NCBI GenBank assembly: GCA_036275295.1
Contig: DASUEB010000091.1
Coordinates: 1-32,826 of the forward strand
Reading direction: 5' to 3'
Source of the DNA: DASUEB01 sp036275295
Lineage (GTDB): Bacteria > Bacteroidota > Bacteroidia > Flavobacteriales_D > Luteibaculaceae
DNA: 32,826 bases
In this document: positions 1 to 8,699 of the stretch, piece after piece
How positions within the stretch are numbered: position 1 is the first letter of the stretch
Layout: every line of letters starts with the position of its first letter
The notes under the pieces: generated by a model
Databases searched by the model: none
Told to the model about the DNA's origin: nothing
Seen by the model: the letters and a program-made list of their open reading frames with translations, nothing else
Made by a program: the position numbers and the translations under genes

Positions 1-2
1 GA

Positions 3-782
3 AGCGCCATCAACAGCGTGGCGGTGGGTTATCTAGCCAATTTAGCGGTGCCCCGATTGGGAGAGGTAACCCGTTGCACTGCCATGCACAAAGCCGAGGA
101 TGTGCCCGTTGATACGCTGTTGGGCACGGTATTAGCCGAGCGGGTCATTGATCTGCTGATGTTGGGCCTTTGTTTTCTATTGGTGCTGGTATTAAAATTC
201 GACGACTTTATGGTACTGGCCAACCAAGGCGGTGATTCGCTGGAATCGAGCGGAGGCCATATGGGTCCTTGGGCCTTAGGCGCCGCAGCGGTGCTAGGAG
301 CAGCACTGGTGCTGGCTTACACAACCCGCAGCAAATGGATAGACCTGCCCATCTCACGCAAGGTCATCGCTTTTTTAAAAGGGGTTGGAACCGGGCTCTT
401 ATCAGTTGCGCGGGTTAAAAAACCGGTGTTATTTATTGCATATACCCTACTCATCTGGCTGATGTACTTTTTGATGAGTTACCTGTATTTCTTCTGTTTG
501 CCTGAGACGGTTCATTTGCATTTCGCCGATGGATTGTTTGTAATGATGGCGGGCAGCCTAGGAATTATCGCCCCATCGCCAGGCGGCATTGGCGCCTTTC
601 ACGCAACGGTAATCGCTGCATTAGTAGTGCTGGGCATCGACAAAGTAAGTGCCGGTTCACTGGCCATCATCGTTCACTCCTCACAAACACTTATGACCCT
701 TCTCACGGGCATCTTGGCACTTATTCTGCTATCTTTAGCAGGTAAAAAAACCAAGGATGGAGTTCTTTCAAAAAAAGTTTGA
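3..782 (+). CDS. Flippase-like / lysylphosphatidylglycerol synthase transmembrane-domain protein, 5' truncated
   Basis: Integral membrane protein of the UPF0104 / LPG-synthase transmembrane family; members are proposed to move or modify lipids, and the exact substrate here is unknown. The reading frame is open to the left edge with no stop, so the N-terminal half lies outside the window; the GTG at 18 is not a credible start. Visible are a family-like loop (NLAVPRLGEVTRC) and several hydrophobic helices, including LLMLGLCFLLVLVL and LLIWLMYFLMSYLYFFCL. Near the C-terminus is the segment SPGGIGAFHATVIAAL, in which the Pro-Gly-Gly-Ile-Gly-Ala-Phe pattern is characteristic of the family. The 3' end overlaps the next gene by 26 nt, which suggests translational coupling with rfaE2 and radA. 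I am confident of the family but not of the function. Confidence 0.8.
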   Translation, partial: SAINSVAVGYLANLAVPRLGEVTRCTAMHKAEDVPVDTLLGTVLAERVIDLLMLGLCFLLVLVLKFDDFMVLANQGGDSLESSGGHMGPWALGAAAVLGAALVLAYTTRSKWIDLPISRKVIAFLKGVGTGLLSVARVKKPVLFIAYTLLIWLMYFLMSYLYFFCLPETVHLHFADGLFVMMAGSLGIIAPSPGGIGAFHATVIAALVVLGIDKVSAGSLAIIVHSSQTLMTLLTGILALILLSLAGKKTKDGVLSKKV

Positions 783-1269
783 TTTACATACCCTTCTCCA
801 GCAGGTAAACCGCTGGCGCCTCAAAAACGAGCGCATTGTTTTCACCAACGGGTGCTTTGATATTCTGCATCCGGGTCACGTGCACTATTTGCACCACGCC
901 AAAGCCCTTGGCAATAGGCTGGTTGTAGGGGTTAACACCGATCACTCGGTCAAGCGACTGGGTAAGTCACCCAACCGTCCTTACAACGACGAATTGGCCC
1001 GTTTGAGTGTACTTGCTGCCCTGAGCAGTGTGGATGCCTTGATTTTGTTTGATGACGATACCCCTTTGGAATTGATAAAAAGCATACAACCCGATGTGCT
1101 GGTTAAAGGCGGCGATTACGATGCCCAATGCAGCGATCCAGCCAACAAAAAATACATTGTGGGCAGCTCCGAAGTGCGAGCCCTGGGCGGCAAGGTTGAA
1201 GCCATTGAATTTCTCACCGGTTTTTCAACCACTTCGCTGGTAAAGCTGATTCAGAACGACCATGAGTAA
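757..1269 (+). CDS. rfaE2: D-glycero-beta-D-manno-heptose 1-phosphate adenylyltransferase
   Basis: This cytoplasmic nucleotidyltransferase joins heptose 1-phosphate to AMP to give ADP-heptose, the precursor of the LPS inner-core heptose. The protein is 170 aa, matching the stand-alone C-terminal half of HldE. The cytidylyltransferase-like fold is shown by FTNGCFDILHPGH near residues 29-41, with the HxGH ATP-binding motif at H38-H41. VLVKGGDY and GFSTTSLV further on are typical of the RfaE2 C-terminal region. No kinase domain is attached, so the heptose-7-phosphate kinase (RfaE1) must be encoded elsewhere. The start at ATG 757 lies inside the preceding gene, and the 3' end overlaps radA by 8 nt. 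The three genes therefore form a compact overlapping unit. Confidence 0.92.
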   Translation: MEFFQKKFDLHTLLQQVNRWRLKNERIVFTNGCFDILHPGHVHYLHHAKALGNRLVVGVNTDHSVKRLGKSPNRPYNDELARLSVLAALSSVDALILFDDDTPLELIKSIQPDVLVKGGDYDAQCSDPANKKYIVGSSEVRALGGKVEAIEFLTGFSTTSLVKLIQNDHE

Positions 1270-2629
1270 ACTCAAAAAGGCTTTTTTCTGCAAAAATTGC
1301 GGCTACGAATCGCCTAAATGGATGGGCAAATGCCCCTCCTGTGCCGAATGGAACACCTTTGATGAAGAGGTGGTGGTGAAGCCCGAATCGGTGCGCGGCA
1401 GTATGGTGACCAAATCAGCCGCAAAACCCGTGGCCATTGCTGATGTTCAGGCCTACGAATCGGCTCGCCTCGTTCTCAATGACACCGAACTGAACAGGGT
1501 CTTGGGCGGCGGCGTAGTGCCGGGTTCGGTGACCCTCTTTGGCGGGGAACCGGGCATAGGAAAGTCTACCCTGCTGTTGCAAACCGCTATGCAATTGCCA
1601 CAAGTTGACGTGCTTTATATTTCTGGAGAGGAAAGCGATCAACAAATAAAATTGCGCGCCGAGCGCCTGGGAGGCAATGCCCAGCGCTGCTTCCTCTTCT
1701 CAACTACCCATGTGCAACAGATTGTGCAGCAAGCCGCGCAGATGCGTCCCGCCTTGCTGGTCATTGACAGTATTCAAACCCTGTACAGCAGCATCATCGA
1801 CAGCACGCCGGGAAGCGTTTCGCAGATCAAAGAATGCACTGCCGAGCTGGTTCGGCTGGCTAAAGAGCACCAAATACCCGTGTTTCTTATCGGCCATATT
1901 ACAAAGGATGGCTCAATAGCCGGTCCGAAAGTCCTGGAACACATGGTCGACACCGTGTTGCAGTTTGAAGGCGATCGAAATAACGTGTACCGATTGATTC
2001 GATCGCTGAAAAACCGCTTCGGATCAACCCATGAGCTGGGAATCTATGAGATGAATCACCTCGGACTCCGCGCGGTTGACAACCCGTCGGAATTGCTGAT
2101 TCACCAAACCGATGAAGCCTTGAGCGGTGTAGCCATAGCCGCTGCAGTAGAAGGCTTGCGACCTTTGTTGGTTGAGGTACAAGCGTTGGTTAGCACCGCG
2201 GCTTACGGAACACCGCAGCGCACCGCTACCGGTTTTGACACCAAACGCCTCAACATGTTGCTGGCGGTACTAGAAAAACGCTGCGGATTTAGATTGGCTC
2301 AGAAAGATGTCTTTCTCAACTTAGCTGGCGGGGTGCGGATTGATGATCCGGCACTCGATTTAGCGGTGGTTTCGGCTGTATTGTCGTCGAATGTCGATAT
2401 ACCACTGGGTTTATCGGTTTGCTTTTGCGCCGAAGTGGGCCTGAGTGGCGAGCTTCGACCCGTCAGCCGAGCGGAGCAGCGCATATCAGAGGCAAAGAAA
2501 CTGGGGTATCAGAAAATCGTATTGTCTTCGGCCACCAAGATGAGTCAGGTCCCTAGCGGCATTGAAATCGTTCGGGCCGCCAAGGTGGAAGAGGTTTTCA
2601 GGTATTTGTTCCAAGGTCACGCAGACTAA
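1262..2629 (+). CDS. radA: DNA repair protein RadA
   Basis: RadA (Sms) is a hexameric RecA-like ATPase that promotes branch migration of recombination intermediates during repair. All expected parts are present in 455 aa. A four-cysteine zinc finger (C10, C13, C24, C27) is followed by the Walker A motif GEPGIGKST at about 95-103. The RadA-specific KNRFG motif is at about 250-254. A Lon-protease-like C-terminal domain follows, with segments such as LNLAGGVRIDDPALDLAV. The start overlaps rfaE2 by 8 nt. The stop codon overlaps the stop of the convergent AsmA-like gene (the two CDS share 4 nt), leaving no room for an intergenic terminator. Confidence 0.97.
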   Translation: MSKLKKAFFCKNCGYESPKWMGKCPSCAEWNTFDEEVVVKPESVRGSMVTKSAAKPVAIADVQAYESARLVLNDTELNRVLGGGVVPGSVTLFGGEPGIGKSTLLLQTAMQLPQVDVLYISGEESDQQIKLRAERLGGNAQRCFLFSTTHVQQIVQQAAQMRPALLVIDSIQTLYSSIIDSTPGSVSQIKECTAELVRLAKEHQIPVFLIGHITKDGSIAGPKVLEHMVDTVLQFEGDRNNVYRLIRSLKNRFGSTHELGIYEMNHLGLRAVDNPSELLIHQTDEALSGVAIAAAVEGLRPLLVEVQALVSTAAYGTPQRTATGFDTKRLNMLLAVLEKRCGFRLAQKDVFLNLAGGVRIDDPALDLAVVSAVLSSNVDIPLGLSVCFCAEVGLSGELRPVSRAEQRISEAKKLGYQKIVLSSATKMSQVPSGIEIVRAAKVEEVFRYLFQGHAD

Positions 2630-5304
2630 AGGTCGTCGTCGAGGTTGTATTCCTTGTCGTCTGTGTCCTTTTTAGCGGGCTTCGGCGTTGGTTTAACGGC
2701 CGGCTTGACCGGTGGTTTATTGGTTTTTGCCGCTGCCGGGGTACTGCTGGCGGGTTTGGAAGATCCATCGTTCATCTCCAACTCAAACTTAACCGGACTT
2801 TTCTCCGATTTGGGCATCACCTTCACCGTTGAATCGCTTTTGTACAATCCAAAACCCGTTTTAAGCACGCTTTTAAAGGTGTTTTTTTCCGCTTGAAGGC
2901 GCTCGCGACGGGCCTCGGCAGCTGCCTGCTTGTCGAAACTAAACTCGGGTTTATCGGTCGTTCCTTTTACAGCCACAAAAATCTTCATGCCCGTATCTTC
3001 ATCAACCAGATACCCAAATTCGTTCACCTCGTTTTTCCTGAAAATTTGCGACAGACGGAAGTTTAAACCGTAATCAATGTCGTTGTTAAAACTGTGTTTC
3101 CCGTTCACCGTAAGGTCGAGCGCACTTGATTTGATGACCATTTCGGGAATGTTGATCCACTCATTTTGAATCGAAATGGTGTTGCTGAGGGTGCTGAACT
3201 GAATTCGTTTTAACCGCGATGCCAATTTATCGACATTCACCGCGGTATTGAAGGCTATGTTCTTGCGCAGAAAATCGGTGAGGTCCTGCAAGACCTTCAA
3301 CTCGATCAATTCACCGTTTTTAATGGTCAATTGGGCCGTACTCACCATGGTTTTGGGCAAGGTGTGAAGCTGAGGGTCTAATTCCGACTGAAACTGCACT
3401 TGCGCTTGGGCAATACCCTTGATCTCTTTGTTGGTTATAACCTGTTGTCCGAAATTTTCGAACTGTTCAAAGACTTGGTCTAGGTGGCAATTGGAGAGGG
3501 TGGTTTGATTGCTGAGCAAAAATCCGTTGGCGGAGGTTTTTAAGGCCGCAGAGCCGCTGACTTGGCCTTTGAACGCGTTGAAAGACAGTCCTTCGGCCAA
3601 AAGCTCCTGGTTGTCGAGAATGATTTTGCCTTGTACCTGTGTGGCATTGAATTTGCGGTAAACCAAACTCTTGATGGAGGCACTAAGACTGCCCTTGATA
3701 TCGCTGGGCAGGTTAACCCGCGCCGATTGGGTGGATGAGGTTTCTTGGCTGATGAAATCGGTGAGATCGATTCGATTAGATGACAAGTTGGCCTCAACTC
3801 CCAGCGATTGCCCTTTTACAAATACGTAAGGAATGAGGTTGTACAGCAAACCATTGAGTCGGAAATCGCTGTTGTTGCTCACAAAAGTGAGTTGGTCAAC
3901 ACGGGCAACGTTGTCTTGAAGCGCCACTGAGGCATTGGCATTTTCCAACGGGTGGTTGGCTCCCCGCAGTCGAAATTTACCGTTGTCCAATTTAAGGCTG
4001 CCGGTGGTTTTTAAACGGTTTACCACATCAGAGGCTGCGGTTTGCTGGGCCGAGAGGGTTCCCTTCATTTCCAACTGCACCCACACCGATCCCGAAATAC
4101 TGTCGGCACCATCCCATTTTGCAAATCGACCTAGGGAATTGAGATTGATATTTCCGCTAACCCGTGCATCGACCTGCGGTTGAGAAAAATCGAAAAGATG
4201 TCCGGTCAAGCTGAATGAGCCCGGTCCAAAACTCCCCTTGAATTGCTCGAGCACCAAGCTGTCGTTCTTTCCGTTGAATCCGGAAGAATAGGTTCCTTTG
4301 AGCGACAAATCGCTTAAAGCTACACCGCTTTCGCCTTCCAACAAAGATCCCTTCTCTACGGTGAAATGGGTGTGCAGCTGCGGAAGTTTGCCTCCGTATA
4401 CAGGTCCTTTGAGTTGTGCCGTTAATTCGAGTAAGCCCTCTCCCGCATACGATTTGAGTTTTTCTTTGCTCACATCGGGCAGGCTAGCCAACAAATCGGT
4501 CAGCTGTATGTTTTTTCCTGCAAATTGAAGGTCAACTGAACCCTTGTCGCTGTAGTTGATTTGACCTTTGACCCCCAACCGAACTGCGTTGACACTGAGG
4601 TCGACCTCTTTGAATTGAATGCGCTCTGCGTCGGTGTCGATAAACATTTCGCTTTCCAAGCTAACATCCTTCTGAGTGACATAAGAAATCTGCTGAATCT
4701 CCAGGTTGTAAAAGCGGGAGTTTAGCGATGCCCGAAGCAGGTAATGGCGGTCGGAGAAATCGCCAAAAAAGACTCCGTCTTTGATAAACGCCCGCAAACG
4801 CTGATCAGAACGCGGCTCGGTAAGCTGAAAAAGGATGTTTTGCACATCAACCTTTTTCAGCTCCAGGCGAAATGGGGCACTGGTGGTATCGGCATCGGGT
4901 TTCGACTTCCAAATAGCTAAGTTTGAGTTTCCCTGTGAATCGTATTTCAGGTTAAACAAACCATCGTTTACACTGATTTTAGTGATTCGATATTTTTTGT
5001 TCCAAATGTCCCAAACATTAAAGCTCAGGTAGAGCTTCTCGGTATACAGGAGGGTATCGCGCTGGTTTTTGCTGAGCTTATCGGGAATCACCAGCTTATC
5101 AAAGCGCAGCGATGCATTGGGGAAATCGGCAAAAAAGGTCAGCTCGAGGTTCTCCACCTGAATAGGAGTCAGTAAGTGGTTGTTTAGCTCGCGAAAAACG
5201 AAGGCTTTGACCTCCTTGTCGTAATACCTACCCGCCACAAAAAGGGCAGCGGCTGCCAGTAGGAGCAGGCCGAGAAAAGACAGGAGAACAACTTTTAATC
5301 GCAT
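2626..5304 (-). CDS. AsmA-family inner-membrane/periplasmic protein
   Basis: This large protein (892 aa) has one N-terminal membrane anchor (about residues 5-24, VVLLSFLGLLLLAAAALFVA) and a long beta-rich periplasmic body. The order and wording (VENLELTFFADFPNASLRFDKLVIPD, then the C-terminal region around LKVLQDLTDFLRKNIAFN) match AsmA-like proteins of Bacteroidota. The AsmA/TamB/YhdP superfamily is now viewed as bridge-like lipid carriers between inner and outer membrane; that role here is inferred from the family. The last ~50 residues form a Pro/Lys/Ala-rich tail ending in acidic residues (DDKEYNLDDDL) and are probably disordered. It lies 38 nt downstream of the rluB-like gene on the same strand, so it may be the last gene of the long minus-strand operon. 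Confidence 0.85.
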   Translation of the reverse strand: MRLKVVLLSFLGLLLLAAAALFVAGRYYDKEVKAFVFRELNNHLLTPIQVENLELTFFADFPNASLRFDKLVIPDKLSKNQRDTLLYTEKLYLSFNVWDIWNKKYRITKISVNDGLFNLKYDSQGNSNLAIWKSKPDADTTSAPFRLELKKVDVQNILFQLTEPRSDQRLRAFIKDGVFFGDFSDRHYLLRASLNSRFYNLEIQQISYVTQKDVSLESEMFIDTDAERIQFKEVDLSVNAVRLGVKGQINYSDKGSVDLQFAGKNIQLTDLLASLPDVSKEKLKSYAGEGLLELTAQLKGPVYGGKLPQLHTHFTVEKGSLLEGESGVALSDLSLKGTYSSGFNGKNDSLVLEQFKGSFGPGSFSLTGHLFDFSQPQVDARVSGNINLNSLGRFAKWDGADSISGSVWVQLEMKGTLSAQQTAASDVVNRLKTTGSLKLDNGKFRLRGANHPLENANASVALQDNVARVDQLTFVSNNSDFRLNGLLYNLIPYVFVKGQSLGVEANLSSNRIDLTDFISQETSSTQSARVNLPSDIKGSLSASIKSLVYRKFNATQVQGKIILDNQELLAEGLSFNAFKGQVSGSAALKTSANGFLLSNQTTLSNCHLDQVFEQFENFGQQVITNKEIKGIAQAQVQFQSELDPQLHTLPKTMVSTAQLTIKNGELIELKVLQDLTDFLRKNIAFNTAVNVDKLASRLKRIQFSTLSNTISIQNEWINIPEMVIKSSALDLTVNGKHSFNNDIDYGLNFRLSQIFRKNEVNEFGYLVDEDTGMKIFVAVKGTTDKPEFSFDKQAAAEARRERLQAEKNTFKSVLKTGFGLYKSDSTVKVMPKSEKSPVKFELEMNDGSSKPASSTPAAAKTNKPPVKPAVKPTPKPAKKDTDDKEYNLDDDL

Positions 5305-5342
5305 GGATGGATATCAAACGGGCTTACCCAAATTATGGTATG

Positions 5343-6206
5343 TTATTTGGTCATTTTCAGAAAGGCCACTTCTTGTTCGGTTAAAAAGCGCCACTTGCCG
5401 CGGGGCAGATCTTTTTTGGTTAGGCCGGCAAAAACCACGCGATCTAGCTTGATCACTTTGTAGCCTAGGGCGTCAAAAATTCTTCTCACCACGCGGTTTT
5501 TTCCCGAGTGAATTTCGATACCTACTTCTCGCTTGTCATCAGAGCCTTCCACGTAATCAACCGCATCGGGTTTGATAAAACCGTCTTCGAGGGTAATGCC
5601 CTCTTGAAGCGATTGCAAATCGGCATGCATGAAGGGTCTGTCTAAGCCTACGTGGTACATTTTTTTCACGTTGAAACGCGGGTGGGTGAGTTTCTTGGCC
5701 AGATCACCGTCGTTGGTAAACAACAGCAATCCTGTGGTATTGCGGTCGAGACGCCCCACTGAGAAGATGCGTTCTTTGCAGGCGTTTTTCACCAAATGAA
5801 TCACTGTGCGGCGGTTCTGAGGATCGCTTGAGGTAGTGATGAAATCTTTGGGTTTGTTCAACAATACGTAGCGCATTTTCTCTTGGCTCAGGGTATCGCC
5901 GCCGTATTTTACCTTGTCGCCCGGTCCAACTTTAAAGCCCATTTCGGTGATGATCACCCCGTTGACCTCCACTACACCGGCTTTAATCAGTTCATCGGCC
6001 TCTCTGCGCGAGCAAACGCCAGCATTGGCGATATACTTGTTGAGGCGAACGTATTCGCTGAACGTGGGCAGCGGCGGATCTTTTTTAAACGATCCCTCAA
6101 CCGGTCTGCCGGTTCGAGAGGTTCGCGGCTTCGATCCCTCGCCACGCGGACGGAATGAATTCGACTTGTTTGGGTTATTTTTTTTGGGTTTATCGTTCGA
6201 TCGCAT
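5343..6206 (-). CDS. rluB: 23S rRNA pseudouridine synthase, RsuA/RluB family
   Basis: Family members convert specific uridines in rRNA to pseudouridine. The 287-aa protein has a basic, probably disordered N-terminal extension (about 1-48, rich in Lys, Arg, Ser, Pro). An S4 RNA-binding domain follows (VRLNKYIANAGVCSRREADE, about 53-72). The catalytic core carries GRLDRNTTGLLLFTNDG with the nucleophilic aspartate at D154, and KNRVVRRIFDALGY lies near the C-terminus. Basic tails are common on Bacteroidota members. RluB is the best guess, but RluE, RluF and RsuA share the fold, so the exact target uridine is not proven. It sits 10 nt downstream of ispD and is probably co-transcribed with it. Confidence 0.85.
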   Translation of the reverse strand: MRSNDKPKKNNPNKSNSFRPRGEGSKPRTSRTGRPVEGSFKKDPPLPTFSEYVRLNKYIANAGVCSRREADELIKAGVVEVNGVIITEMGFKVGPGDKVKYGGDTLSQEKMRYVLLNKPKDFITTSSDPQNRRTVIHLVKNACKERIFSVGRLDRNTTGLLLFTNDGDLAKKLTHPRFNVKKMYHVGLDRPFMHADLQSLQEGITLEDGFIKPDAVDYVEGSDDKREVGIEIHSGKNRVVRRIFDALGYKVIKLDRVVFAGLTKKDLPRGKWRFLTEQEVAFLKMTK

Positions 6207-6216
6207 AGTCGTTAAT

Positions 6217-6888
6217 TTAAAGGCCGTTCTGAATGAGGGCCTCAGCCCAGATCAAATCGGATGGATGGGTAATTTTTATGTTTTCGGTGTTTCCCTCGCA
6301 AAGCTGAATGGAAAGGCCGTGTTTTTCGGCAACCGAGGCATCATCGGTAAACGAAGGGTCGTAGGGCTGGTTGTACATGCCCAATACCCACTTCTTCTGG
6401 AAACACTGAGGTGTTTGTACCAATCGGAATTCATTTCGGTTGAGCGGTACACTTCCTCCATCTACCAATCGGCGGAGGCTATCGCTCAGCGGGACGGCTG
6501 GAACTGCACTCCCTGCCTCGATGCAAGTATGAATGCATCGCTCCAAGGTTTGCCTGCTTACCAGCGGCCGAACCGCATCGTGAATGGCCACCCAGCCATC
6601 GGGGTCCATTACCGAAATACCGGCTTTCACCGAGTGAAATCGCTCGGCACCGCCATCAACCACTTGATGTGGCACGGTAAATCGGTGTTCTTGGCAAAGT
6701 GACAGCCACGTTTCTCGGTGCGATGCGGGCAATACCACAATAAGCTGAAGCCGACTGTCGAAACGGTAAAAAACCTCAATGGTATGCATCAGAATGGGCC
6801 TACCACTGAGGTTTACAAATTGTTTGGGTAAGGCAGCACCAAAACGTAGTCCCGAGCCTCCGGCGACGATGATTACTGTATGGGCCAT
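6217..6888 (-). CDS. ispD: 2-C-methyl-D-erythritol 4-phosphate cytidylyltransferase
   Basis: IspD catalyses the third step of the non-mevalonate (MEP) isoprenoid pathway, joining MEP to CTP. The 223-aa length is normal. The CTP-binding loop AGGSGLRFGAALPKQF is at the N-terminus, with WVAIHDAVRPLVS in the middle. RLVQTPQCF and the C-terminal FTDDASVAEKHG and NIKITHPSDL are family signatures. It is 10 nt downstream of queA and 10 nt upstream of the pseudouridine synthase gene. Its location two genes after uppP puts two steps of the isoprenoid/undecaprenyl carrier supply in the same probable operon. Confidence 0.96.
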   Translation of the reverse strand: MAHTVIIVAGGSGLRFGAALPKQFVNLSGRPILMHTIEVFYRFDSRLQLIVVLPASHRETWLSLCQEHRFTVPHQVVDGGAERFHSVKAGISVMDPDGWVAIHDAVRPLVSRQTLERCIHTCIEAGSAVPAVPLSDSLRRLVDGGSVPLNRNEFRLVQTPQCFQKKWVLGMYNQPYDPSFTDDASVAEKHGLSIQLCEGNTENIKITHPSDLIWAEALIQNGL

Positions 6889-6898
6889 TGCCTTGAAA

Positions 6899-7948
6899 TT
6901 AAAGAATCAGCATGGCATCGCCATACGAGTAGAAGCGGTACTTTTCCTTGATCGCCAACTTGTAGGCTTCCATGGTCAAATCGTAGCCGGCAAATGCAGT
7001 GGTCAACATCAACAGGGTGCTCTCAGGCATGTGGAAATTGGTCACCAATGCATCGGCAATACTGAAATCGTATGGTGGGAAGATAAATTTATTGGTCCAA
7101 CCGTTGAATTCATTCAATCGCTTATTGGCCGATACCGAGCTCTCTACAGCGCGCATTACGGTGGTACCAATGGCAACTACCTTGTTTTTGTTGTCTTTGG
7201 TGCGGTTAACCAAGTTAGCCGCCTCAGCGGTAATGATGGCTTGCTCTGAATCCATCTTGTGTTTGGTTAAATCTTCCACCTCAACACTTCTGAAGGTGCC
7301 CAGTCCGGTGTGCAAGGTAATCTCGGCAAAATTAACGCCCTTGATTTCCAAACGTTTCATCAACTCTCGGCTGAAGTGCAATCCAGCGGTTGGGGCAGCC
7401 ACCGCACCTTCGTGTTTGGCATATATGGTTTGATAGCGCTCCTCGTCCTCGGGAACCACATCGCGCTTGATGTATTTTGGGATGGGGGTTTCGCCCAAGG
7501 CCATCACGGTTTTCTTAAATTCTTCGTGGGTGCCATCAAACAAAAAGCGCAGCGTTCTGCCTCTCGATGTCGTATTGTCAATTACCTCTGCCACCAGTGA
7601 ATCGTCCTCTCCGAAATACAGCTTGTTGCCGATGCGAATCTTGCGAGCTGGGTCTACTAACACATCCCAAAGCAACGACTCGCTGTTGAGCTCGCGAAGC
7701 AAAAAAACTTCAATTTTGGCACCGGTTTTCTCTTTATTGCCGTATAAACGAGCCGGAAATACCTTGGTATTGTTGAGGATAAACGTATCGCCGTCAGTAA
7801 AGTATTCAATGATATCGCGAAACATGCGATGCTCAATCGTGCCTTTTTTGCGGTCCAAAACCATCAAACGAGACTCGTCGCGATTCTCGGTGGGATGCAG
7901 TGCTACCAACTCTTTGGGAAGATTGAACTTAAACTGCGACAACTTCAT
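6899..7948 (-). CDS. queA: S-adenosylmethionine:tRNA ribosyltransferase-isomerase
   Basis: QueA transfers the ribosyl part of SAM to preQ1 at the wobble base of tRNAs, forming epoxyqueuosine. The protein starts MKLSQFKFNLPKELVALHP, a typical QueA N-terminus. It contains DTFILNNTKVFPARLYG, AAPTAGLHFSRELM, ITLHTGLGTFRSV and the C-terminal LVTNFHMPESTLLMLTTAFAG, all strong family signatures. An alternative ATG 9 nt upstream (7957) would add three residues (MET); I chose the inner start because it matches the usual family N-terminus. A promoter-like sequence lies in the 55-nt gap after truB. Queuosine-pathway genes for preQ1 synthesis are not in this window. Confidence 0.96.
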   Translation of the reverse strand: MKLSQFKFNLPKELVALHPTENRDESRLMVLDRKKGTIEHRMFRDIIEYFTDGDTFILNNTKVFPARLYGNKEKTGAKIEVFLLRELNSESLLWDVLVDPARKIRIGNKLYFGEDDSLVAEVIDNTTSRGRTLRFLFDGTHEEFKKTVMALGETPIPKYIKRDVVPEDEERYQTIYAKHEGAVAAPTAGLHFSRELMKRLEIKGVNFAEITLHTGLGTFRSVEVEDLTKHKMDSEQAIITAEAANLVNRTKDNKNKVVAIGTTVMRAVESSVSANKRLNEFNGWTNKFIFPPYDFSIADALVTNFHMPESTLLMLTTAFAGYDLTMEAYKLAIKEKYRFYSYGDAMLIL

Positions 7949-7991
7949 TGTTTCCATAGCGGAAGATCAGTGTTTGAATTAAAAATGCCCG

Positions 7992-8023
7992 CGAAGGTAG
8001 TCTTTACAGGGTGGGCTTGTCAA
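7992..8023 (-). promoter_or_regulatory. Probable promoter for queA-ispD-rluB-asmA-like
   Basis: Read on the minus strand, TTG is followed after 21 nt by TACCTTCG, a 7/8 match to the Bacteroidota -7 box TAnnTTTG. It sits about 43 nt before the queA start, partly in the 3' end of truB. It could give an internal transcript within the longer operon. Prediction from consensus only. Confidence 0.45.
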
Positions 8024-8699
8024 GGATTATTTTTAATTCGCTCATTTTTAAGGCGTTCCGAACGTGATGATCGCCGCTTTGCACCCGGCGCAGTGCCGTT
8101 AGGACGCCGCCACATCCCAAAAGCGAGCCTAAATCGTGGGCCACAGACCGCACATAGGTGCCCTTTGAGCACACCAACTCAAAATCGAGATACGGAATGT
8201 CGATTCTGGTAAAGCGAAAATCGTAAATAACAATAGAATTGGCTTTCAGCACTTGCTGAATGCCTTTGCGGGCATTCTCATACGCCCTTTTGCCGTCTAC
8301 TTTTTTGGCAGAAAAAACGGGGGGTACTTGCTCAATTTCGCCTATGAGCCTCTGACGAGCTTGATCTAATTCAGTTTCAGAGGGCAGGGGGGCATGGTTT
8401 CGAACCACCTTCGACTCGAGGTCGTAACTGGCCGATTCCGCGCCTAACAGGATACTGCCCGTGTAAATTTTTCGCTCAGCCTGCAGTTGGTCAATTGACT
8501 TGGTCATTTTACCTGTGCACACCATGACCAGACCGGTGGCAAGCGGATCTAAGGTACCCGCGTGACCCACCTTGAGTTTTTTGTTTCCGGTAATTCGCTT
8601 CACGCGGTGCTTAATGTAATTTACCACATCGAAGCTCGTCCAGCCATAGGGCTTATCGACCAGCAACAATTCGCCCGCCTCAAATGAAAACGCCTTCAT
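8004..8699 (-). CDS. truB: tRNA pseudouridine(55) synthase TruB
   Basis: TruB makes pseudouridine 55 in the T-arm of tRNAs. The 231-aa protein contains LLVDKPYGWTSFDVVNYIKH and the catalytic KVGHAGTLDPLATGLV motif, with nucleophile D51. RKIYTGSILLGAESASYDLE and CSKGTYVRSVAHDLG complete the core. It lacks a long C-terminal PUA domain, in keeping with the short family members of Bacteroidota. Its start codon overlaps the uppP stop by 4 nt, a sign of translational coupling. The uppP-truB pair is a recurrent neighbourhood in the phylum. Confidence 0.96.
   Translation of the reverse strand: MKAFSFEAGELLLVDKPYGWTSFDVVNYIKHRVKRITGNKKLKVGHAGTLDPLATGLVMVCTGKMTKSIDQLQAERKIYTGSILLGAESASYDLESKVVRNHAPLPSETELDQARQRLIGEIEQVPPVFSAKKVDGKRAYENARKGIQQVLKANSIVIYDFRFTRIDIPYLDFELVCSKGTYVRSVAHDLGSLLGCGGVLTALRRVQSGDHHVRNALKMSELKIILDKPTL

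Noticed and set aside
5914..6702. A 262-codon open frame on the plus strand
   Set aside because: It runs antisense across two well-identified genes (the pseudouridine synthase gene and ispD) and has no domain-like content.
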